A stretch of 64,000 nt of DNA, taken from contig NC_041775.1 in assembly GCF_900090045.1 (NCBI RefSeq), forward strand, positions 967,501-1,031,500, given 5' to 3'. Position 1 is the stretch's first letter. Each line of letters begins with the position of its first letter. This document shows positions 58,001-64,000 of this stretch, one piece after another. Source of the DNA: Plasmodium malariae. Lineage: Eukaryota; Apicomplexa; Aconoidasida; Haemosporida; Plasmodiidae. Both the position numbers and the translations under genes were made by a program. The notes under the pieces are model-generated. The model worked only from the letters and a program-made list of their open reading frames with translations. It had not been told where the DNA came from and did no database searches.

Positions 58001-59291
58001 TATTTAATTTTCTTTCAAAATTAGCAAAGAGCAATTTAATCGTTTTCACATTACTTAAAGCACAGTTTAAAATTTCCTCTTTGGTATACTTTGAACTTTT
58101 TAGCTTTTCTTTGATTATGTAAAAATCGTTAAGAATAGAATTACTACTACTACTGTTGTCATTTCTCATGTGTAAAGCGTTCTCCACCTTTTTATAACTA
58201 GAAAAAGAATTTGTTGAAAAAAAAGCAATAAATTTAATAATAATAAAAATGTATGCTGACTCTTCTGCAGTAAATATTCTCTTCACTGATAGTTGAATAA
58301 ACTTAGAGTCATTAAATAAACACAACGTTTTCAAAGACTTGAGTATTTTCTGTATCCTTCTTTCTAATAATAAATTTTTTCTTTCTTGTTCTGTATTAGT
58401 AATTACATTAACATTTAATATTATTAACAAAACGCCATTCTTCAACGGTTCAACATACTTGGAATACGAAAAACATCTATGCATATTTAAGCAGTCTCCT
58501 ATTAGTGAAAAAATGCTCGATATAACATTACTCCTCTTAACAGCTATTGTTAAAGAAAATGTTGTTTCGGATGTTATATAATAATTCGTTTGTATGAACT
58601 GTCCAGTTAAATCATATAGTACTGCTTTGTTCAATTCGTAATAAATTTCCTCACATTTTGTTCCTTTTATATAATTATAAAAGTTTACATCCGTTAACTT
58701 TTTTAAATCCGTTTCATTTTCACTAATTATATCATCATTATATGTTGGAAGCTCTAATATATAGGTTCTCAATGGTTCTTGATATGTATGCTCTTTATCA
58801 AAAAGCGAGTGAACTGATCTAAAACTTTTTAACCTGTAGCAGTGTTTAGACATATCACTAAAATTGAAATATTTCTCTTCTATTTTCTTTTCCATCTTGT
58901 AATTTAATCTCGTTTTGTTATCATCAGCAAACACTCGTGTAATTATAAATATAAAGTTGTCATGTTTCTCTTCAAAAATTGGAAAATACTTATCACTGGA
59001 ATACTGCTCATTTATTTTTGCTGTTATTATACACACAACTACTTTACTTATCAACTCGGGGCTTGTTTCCTCAAAGTGAAATCTATTGAAACCCAATTTG
59101 TTGAAATAAAAATCGATACTATAATTTATTAAATGGTCTGAAAATAAATTATAACTTCTCAACAATTCTTTTGTTTCTGCGTATTTATCTTTCCACGTTA
59201 TGCTGTTGTTCGAAAATGGCTCACTCTCAAAGCACTGATGATCAGTACTGCTCATTGTGAGATTCAGGGGTGACGTATTTTCCACGTCCAT
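55077..59291 (-). CDS. GDH3: NAD-specific glutamate dehydrogenase, large GDH2-like type
   Basis: Converts glutamate to 2-oxoglutarate and ammonia with NAD. The protein is 1404 aa in one exon and belongs to the large fungal GDH2-type class, not the hexameric 50-kDa class. Core motifs in order: RFSKISRGGIRIVIS near residue 550, NLFDEAYNLAYTQNFKNKDI then PEGGSKGIILLD near 575-595, TGSDQLMDWA and TTLGIETYIK, GPDGDLGSNAIL near 946 in the nucleotide-binding part, then IIDGSGVLYDKEGLNKEELI. The yeast relative is near 1090 aa; the extra length is mostly a Ser/Asn/Arg/Lys-rich insert at about residues 640-867 that splits the catalytic region, plus a smaller Lys/Gln insert near 440. No clear signal or transit peptide is seen. 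The C-terminal 200 residues are helical. It converges with the AP2 gene. By remembered synteny it is PF3D7_0802000. Confidence 0.93.
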   Translation of the reverse strand: MDVENTSPLNLTMSSTDHQCFESEPFSNNSITWKDKYAETKELLRSYNLFSDHLINYSIDFYFNKLGFNRFHFEETSPELISKVVVCIITAKINEQYSSDKYFPIFEEKHDNFIFIITRVFADDNKTRLNYKMEKKIEEKYFNFSDMSKHCYRLKSFRSVHSLFDKEHTYQEPLRTYILELPTYNDDIISENETDLKKLTDVNFYNYIKGTKCEEIYYELNKAVLYDLTGQFIQTNYYITSETTFSLTIAVKRSNVISSIFSLIGDCLNMHRCFSYSKYVEPLKNGVLLIILNVNVITNTEQERKNLLLERRIQKILKSLKTLCLFNDSKFIQLSVKRIFTAEESAYIFIIIKFIAFFSTNSFSSYKKVENALHMRNDNSSSSNSILNDFYIIKEKLKSSKYTKEEILNCALSNVKTIKLLFANFERKLNKKYSKEEQQQEQKKKKKAQPHDDDTSASSQYEHIKDSKYIIDEIEDNHHKNILQYFYMFEKYAVKTNFFVMHKISFAVSFDGALLKDSIYDSHPYSIVMILGLHFVGFHIRFSKISRGGIRIVISNNMNSYMHNYNNLFDEAYNLAYTQNFKNKDIPEGGSKGIILLDADVCNNANTKYIKNLCFYSYVNSILDLLINEEPEKVLSVSVGSSNEKNFNNTTTLENASVDAGQERLLTPMPHVKRLHAMNRSAMDNGTVGSGVISSRVQNNELNDNDNRSDNRSNSKSRADSCHVNRNNNNIMNGSRSRSSSSTIRSGSSSRNNNNSNSNIVIDDGVVGNHRVEHNTGDRQKSSRYYSYINGTTEDAVQKIMSSKLNKRSGSKSGDRIVVALSGNGRKKCNGKEGEKNKEAEKKGEEVVDASEVDETVEEEDEDLIFLGPDENTGSDQLMDWACIIAKKRNYSYWKTFSTGKLRKNGGVPHDLYGMTTLGIETYIKKLCEKLNIKEENIARSVVGGPDGDLGSNAILQSKTKIISIIDGSGVLYDKEGLNKEELIRLAKMRNGEQEKKKKIINKKNKVQNGSLSGSQRGVVEQTSTVPQNNKRVNTCCILYDDKYLSKNGFKIGIEDHNVEIFGKIIKSGLDFRNTFFLNPLNACDIFNPCGGRPHSINVFNVNNIIINGECIYKYIVEGANVFISDDARNILESKNVILFKDASTNKGGVISSSLEVLAGLVLNDKQYIQLMCSPDSDITLVEENEFIFMNLNQKKNHSLSFTRSMILNDDDLEIDTSAAAAADDNDDGKEGYKEQHDVNNTVTLDNEEHKAAVRGQNPQEGGENVSHFYKEYVKEIQKKIRHYCELEFESLWSETRRTKTPISQATNILSKKISELKKDILSSDTLCTDYKLMKKVLRDVIPPTLLKIVTFDQIFERVPYIYLRSLFASALASNYYYSQQFLNDLSVFNFFEYIRKMQSQCEN

Positions 59292-59477
59292 CTTTTGCAG
59301 TCGTTTTATGCTGCGTGTGGTGTATGTGTGTTTATGCTTGTGTGCGTACTATATGTTTGCACTGAGCTTTGTCCTACTACGTTGCTTATATATATGCTTT
59401 ATTTTGTACTTATTTAGATTGCTTATTCTTTTTTGTACCATCTATATATACCTTGATTATTCTTTTTTTGTATTATA

Positions 59478-59580
59478 TGATTGTTTCTTTGTTTCGTTGT
59501 TTCTTTGTTTCGTTGTTTCTTTGTTTCGTTGTTTCTTTGTTTCGTTGTTTCGTTGTTTCGTTGTTTCGTTGTTTCTTTTT
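59478..59580. repeat. TTTCGTTG/TTTCTTTG array
   Basis: Octamers tttcgttg and tttctttg alternate in 16-bp units and then run as tttcgttg only. It lies about 200 bases upstream of the GDH3 start. Confidence 0.85.
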
Positions 59581-59807
59581 TTGTTTTATTTAGATTCTTA
59601 TAAACCGTTCTTCAAGTTTGCTTTTTCAGAGAAGGCATGAATTAATGTGTACATGAGTAAGAAAATACAGGTATGTACAGTCACAAACTATCTCACATAT
59701 TTTTAATGTGTGAACTGGGTGTATATGAAGTAGGGGGAGGATATTCTTTTTTCCCTTTTTTTCTTTTGCTTTTTCTGTTTTTTCTATTTTTTTGTTATTT
59801 TTATTTT

Positions 59808-59930
59808 GTTCTGCTTTTTCTGCTTTTTCTGCTTTTTCTGCTTTTTCTGCCTTTTCTGCTTTTTCTGCCTTTTCTGCTTTTTCTGCCTTTTCTGCTTTTT
59901 CTGCCTTTTCTGCTTTTTATATTTTTTCTA
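59808..59930. repeat. Array of ctttttctgc / cttttctgc
   Basis: Nine- and ten-base T-rich units ending in tgc repeat about twelve times, followed to 60140 by longer ttattttt-ttttgttctt units. Confidence 0.85.
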
Positions 59931-60324
59931 TTTTTTTGTTATTTTTGTTTTGTTCTTCTGTTATTTTTGTTTTGTTCTTCAGTTATTTTTATTTTTTTGT
60001 TCTTCAGTTATTTTTATTTTTTTGTTCTTCTGTTATTTTTGTTTTTTCTATTATTTTGTTATATATGTTTTTTCTATTATTTTGTTATATATGTTTTTTT
60101 TTGTTCTTCTGTTATATTTGTTTTTTTTTTTTACATTTCTTCTGTTTCTTCCGTTTTTTCTATTTTTTTTGTTTTTTTATTCAATATATTATGTAAAGCG
60201 GGGTTGGAGAAATGTTGTTCTCTCACTAATTTACATGAACATTTAACATGTAGTGTTGTTCATGCAAAAAATATGAATGTGCATGTTTATATTATTGTAC
60301 ACCTGTACATAATATGGGGGAAAC

Positions 60325-60362
<38 letters not shown>

Positions 60363-61429
60363 AACAAGCAAGGAAAAAATGCGAAAAGGTAATAGCGTGA
60401 AGAGGAGTCAAAATAAGGCAAGGCAAAAACGTCAAAAAAGGGCAAGCAAAATAAGCAAAAAAAAAAAATAAAAAATAAAAAAGTAAATAGAAGATAGAAA
60501 ATGTGGAAAAGGCATAGAAGGAACGAGAATATGACGTGAAGGAGAGGAAGGGAAGGGAAAAAAAAAAAAAAAAATTTTTTAAGCAAACATAATAAAATGA
60601 AAAGCTTTTCATATTTGGCTGCACTCACCATTTAAGCATGTTAACTTCAAATTAATAATATGTGTGAAAATAACATTACATTTTCGTATAACTTTTATGT
60701 ATAGAGTCAAATTTTCATTTCATATAAATTAAAAATAAAAACTGTACTTAAAAAAAAAATATAAGTTTATATATCAATGTTACCATAAATAGGTAATAAC
60801 AATTTTCTTTTATCCCTAGAAAAAAGAATATTCATTTTGAGCATACAACAGACTATTAATTTTATTTTAAATTATTGTAGTGCAAATAAAAGGACTAAAT
60901 AAAATTGACAGCTATACAGCAGTAGTTACATATATTTTAGCAAAAGCTTTTTTAAATCTTCTGTTAAAATTTTGTTATACAAAATAAATGTAATATTAAT
61001 ATATAAATATATATTTGTACATAATTTTTTTTTTTTTTTTTTTAACAAGTTCGGTATAATAAATGTTCATACGCTTAAGTAATAAAATTGTAGAAAATTT
61101 TAATGAAGGGTTTATTTAATTATTTATAATAATGAGAAATCAAGTTTTGCTTAAATTGACATAATTAAATTGTATTAATTAAAAACTATTTTATAATTTT
61201 TAAAAATTAAGAAGTTTCCAGTTGCATATAATCTATAGTTTATATATTTATTTACATACATGTTTAAATATAATAAATGTACATGAAAATTTACATACAT
61301 ACATATACATATATATTTATCTACATATCTATTTATTATTTATCTATTTATATACCTTTTTATTTATCTATTTGTACACCTATTTATTTATATACATATA
61401 TTTACATGCCTATTTTTATATATTACTAT

Positions 61430-61556
61430 ATTTATATATATTCCTATTTATTTATATTCCTATTTATTTATATTCCTATTTATTTATATTCCTATTTATT
61501 TATATTCCTATTTATTTATATTCCTATTTATTTATATTCCTATTTATTTATATGCC
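61430..61556. repeat. 16-bp array (cctatttatttatatt)n
   Basis: About eight nearly identical units, flanked by related TATTTATC sequence on the left. Confidence 0.95.
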
Positions 61557-62182
61557 TATTAATATATCTACATATATATCTATATAACTAGTTTTATATT
61601 ATTCTATATACTATTTTTTCCTTTTCCTTTTTTTCTTTTTTTCTTTTTTTTTAAAATAAATTAAAGAACACTGCAATTCAATTTTTAAAAAAAAATTTAT
61701 TATAATTTAAAAAATGACTGTTGCAAATTTAATATATTTGTTGGCGCGTTACTATTTTTCCAATTTTTGCAATTTTTTTTTTTTAATCTATGATCTTTTT
61801 ATTTTTTCTATTTTGTACATTTTGGTTTCTCATTTTTAGAGCGTAATATATTTATATATATATATATATATATTTTTTTAATCCTTTATTTGCTCCCTCC
61901 ATTTATGCCATCATTTTTCAATATTTTGTGTTATCTCTATTGTTTTTACCTTTTGATTTTTTAAAATGAACAATTAATAATACCAATTTAACAAACATCT
62001 TTTGAGCACACAGTTTTTCTTAGTATTGAGAAATGAACATAGGTAAAGAACTCATATTCTTTTGTTCTTACTGATTAACTGACCCCTTACAATAAGGAAT
62101 AATGTGTACATAAATTATATTCAAATGAGGGCTACTGTTTTTCCTATATTTTAAGAAACGTATATATATTATATGTATGTAA

Positions 62183-62216
<34 letters not shown>

Positions 62217-62289
62217 TGGTTAAAAAATTTGTAATATAACTATTATTCGTTAAGCAAAAATAAGAATAAGGTTGCATATACTTATTTAC

Positions 62290-62321
<32 letters not shown>

Positions 62322-62998
62322 CATTTTATGAATAACGGCAAAAAGAACAAAATAGATGAAACTTAAATTTTGCTACTTTGTATATTTTGAGTACAGTATT
62401 ATGTTATATTTTTTTTAAAAACACATGATAAAATTATAACAATGAGTTAATTACTACATCTGAGTTGTAAGGAGAAAACATAATTATATTAATAATAGAA
62501 GAAACGTGTAAAGAGGAAACAAATGGTGTAGCTGTGGCTACAAATATGTGTACATATGTATTTATGCATTAATATATATATTATGTGTATGTATACTTAC
62601 ATAACACGTGCATATATAACAATTTTTTCTTATTTTCCCGTTATATTAAAGAGAACTTGGAACATAAAAATATATGCAAATAAAATTTAGGAACAAAAGG
62701 AATCTTGAAAGATATCTATTAAAAGATTTACTAAAATAGCTTTTTAAAAGAATAAAACAATAACATAGAAATAGAAAATGCTTATAAAAATGTATACACG
62801 TATGCATATATGTATAGGTAAGTATATGTATATATATATGCACATGTGCATGTATGTATGTGAAAACGAATATACGTTCTGATGCGGTGCATAAGCCTGT
62901 GTTGGGTAAAAAAAAAATTAAAGGGCAAGTATATAATATTATACATAACTGAAATATTTTAGTTAAGTGTGTCTTACTACAGTACAAATAAAAAATGA

Positions 62999-63035
<37 letters not shown>

Positions 63036-63247
63036 ACATATTTTTACATGAAATAGAGGAATAAAAATTAAATTATATTTTAAGATGTAAATAAAGGCAC
63101 GTGAACAGAAAAAATCGCCTTTAAATGAATTCACGCCGATTTTACATACAAATATGTTAAGTACGTATGTTAAAGTATGTATGTTAAATGTGCATGTTAC
63201 GAATGTACATGAGTATGTGCTTGTTTTTTTTTTTTTTAACTGCTCAC

Positions 63248-64000
63248 CTAAAGCTTTCTCCTCTTTCTTTGATAAAGTGGGAGATTCTCTGTCTCATCGG
63301 ATGCACTTGGGTAGCTACAGTTATTCATGTTTTTCATCAAATTATTTTGTGATAGGTTAGATTTCATATCACTTAAAACGTTATTAATAAGGTTATTTTT
63401 TGTTAAATTGTATTTAATTATACTGTATGTAGCTTGCTTTCCAATTAAGCTACTATTTAGATCTACTTCATACTTACTCTGTATATCATCTAGTGAACTT
63501 AAGTTATAGCCCTTATATTTATTGACGATATCACCGTCGTTCGGTAGTAACACCTCGGTATTACCACTGCAACTGTTATTGTTGATGCTGCTACTGTTAT
63601 TGTTGATGCTGCTACTGTTATTGTTAATGCTGCTACTGTTATTGTTAATGCTGCTACTGTTATTGTTAATGCTGCTAATATTATTGTTGACGCTGCTAAT
63701 ATTATTGTTGATGCTGCTAATATTATTATTATCATTGCCAGTGTTATTCTTATTTTTCGTATTCTGATATTTCTCACTGTGTTCATCGTGTTGGCTATAA
63801 CAGTTACCATAAAAAACTTTCCTTTTCATACTATCGTTATCACTGTTATTGTTAGGCATGATGGCATTACGTCTACTACTACTACTGCAACTAGTATGTG
63901 TGACTACACCTTTGTCATCATCTATTCTGGTATCTGTTTTTCCATTTCTGCTGTCAACCAAGTATTCATCATCCATGCTGCTGCAAATCCCGTTTCCATT
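63248..64000 (-). CDS. C-terminal part of an unidentified protein (truncated by window edge)
   Basis: An open minus-strand frame runs from the window end without a stop and terminates with TAG at 63248-63250, so at least 250 residues are visible and the start lies outside. The visible part is Asn/Ser-rich, with repeated NNSSSI units, then a more complex tail (KGYNLSSLDDIQSKYEVDLN, then ATYSIIKYNLTKNNLINNVL) and a basic end, YQRKRRKL, that could serve as a nuclear localisation signal. No domain is recognised. Remembered synteny would place a lysine-specific demethylase gene (PF3D7_0801900) next to GDH3, but nothing visible confirms that. Confidence 0.7.
   Translation of the reverse strand, partial: NGNGICSSMDDEYLVDSRNGKTDTRIDDDKGVVTHTSCSSSSRRNAIMPNNNSDNDSMKRKVFYGNCYSQHDEHSEKYQNTKNKNNTGNDNNNISSINNNISSVNNNISSINNNSSSINNNSSSINNNSSSINNNSSSINNNSCSGNTEVLLPNDGDIVNKYKGYNLSSLDDIQSKYEVDLNSSLIGKQATYSIIKYNLTKNNLINNVLSDMKSNLSQNNLMKNMNNCSYPSASDETENLPLYQRKRRKL
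63565..63725 (-). repeat. Coding repeat (INNNSSS)n
   Basis: A 21-bp in-frame unit encodes INNNSSS or INNNISS about eight times in the partial protein. Confidence 0.9.

Larger units (their letters stand above)
59292..63247. other. Intergenic region upstream of GDH3
   Basis: Both neighbours are on the minus strand, so the GDH3 promoter is at the left end. The region holds T-rich arrays at 59478-59580 and 59760-60140, poly(A) of about 35 at 60326-60360, very AT-rich non-repetitive DNA from about 60640 to 61250, a 16-bp array at 61430-61556 and several (AT)n and poly(T) runs. No gene is recognised. Confidence 0.6.

Noticed and set aside
60640..61250. Centromere candidate
   Set aside because: The stretch is too short, and the orthologous P. 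falciparum centromere is, as I recall, elsewhere on the chromosome; no core repeat structure is visible.
1..64000. tRNA or rRNA genes
   Set aside because: I saw no convincing T-loop plus acceptor pairing or rRNA core sequence by eye; a covariance-model scan would be needed to exclude tRNAs.

Overview
The window is nuclear DNA of a malaria parasite (genus Plasmodium). It is strongly A+T-rich, with many poly(dA:dT) runs, intergenic regions packed with AT micro- and minisatellites, and proteins interrupted by Asn/Ser/Lys/Glu low-complexity inserts. It carries an ApiAP2 gene, and the gene order matches, as I remember it, P. falciparum chromosome 8 from GDH3 (PF3D7_0802000) to calcineurin A (PF3D7_0802800). 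Base composition looks less extreme than P. falciparum and more AT-rich than P. vivax; a P. malariae- or P. ovale-like species is a guess. Synteny is from memory and was not searched.

Layout, left to right. (1) 1-1475, no gene seen. (2) 1476-5728, minus: calcineurin A; a 22-codon first exon at 5663-5728 is separated from the main exon by a 2.6-kb repeat-filled intron. (3) 8127-10265, minus: a five-exon gene of unknown function. (4) 10751-17941, minus: adenylyl cyclase beta, five exons, about 2069 aa. (5) 20786-25069, plus: Sac/Fig4-type phosphoinositide phosphatase. (6) 26241-29454, minus: cyclin-box protein with a small terminal exon. (7) 32136-35580, plus: PWP2/UTP1, whose frame is broken at a run of 25 A. 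(8) 37398-38060, minus: 1-Cys peroxiredoxin. (9) 45343-53490, plus: ApiAP2 factor whose only recognised DNA-binding domain is split by an intron. (10) 55077-59291, minus: large NAD-type glutamate dehydrogenase (GDH3). (11) 63248 to the window edge, minus: C-terminal part of an unidentified protein.

The genes do not form an operon-like unit, but several are signalling enzymes: a Ca2+/calmodulin phosphatase, a cAMP synthase, a phosphoinositide phosphatase and a cyclin. The rest are housekeeping (ribosome assembly, peroxide removal, glutamate oxidation) or transcription control. Intergenic regions of 0.5-7.3 kb hold mostly tandem repeats. I saw no tRNA, rRNA, transposon, CRISPR array or subtelomeric gene family.

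I did not find a clearly new biological system. The observations most worth checking are the poly(A) frame break in PWP2, possible intron retention that would remove the AP2 domain, a 20-bp palindrome-bearing array between two divergent signalling genes, and a non-repetitive island with a G-rich tract in the 7.3-kb gap upstream of the AP2 gene.
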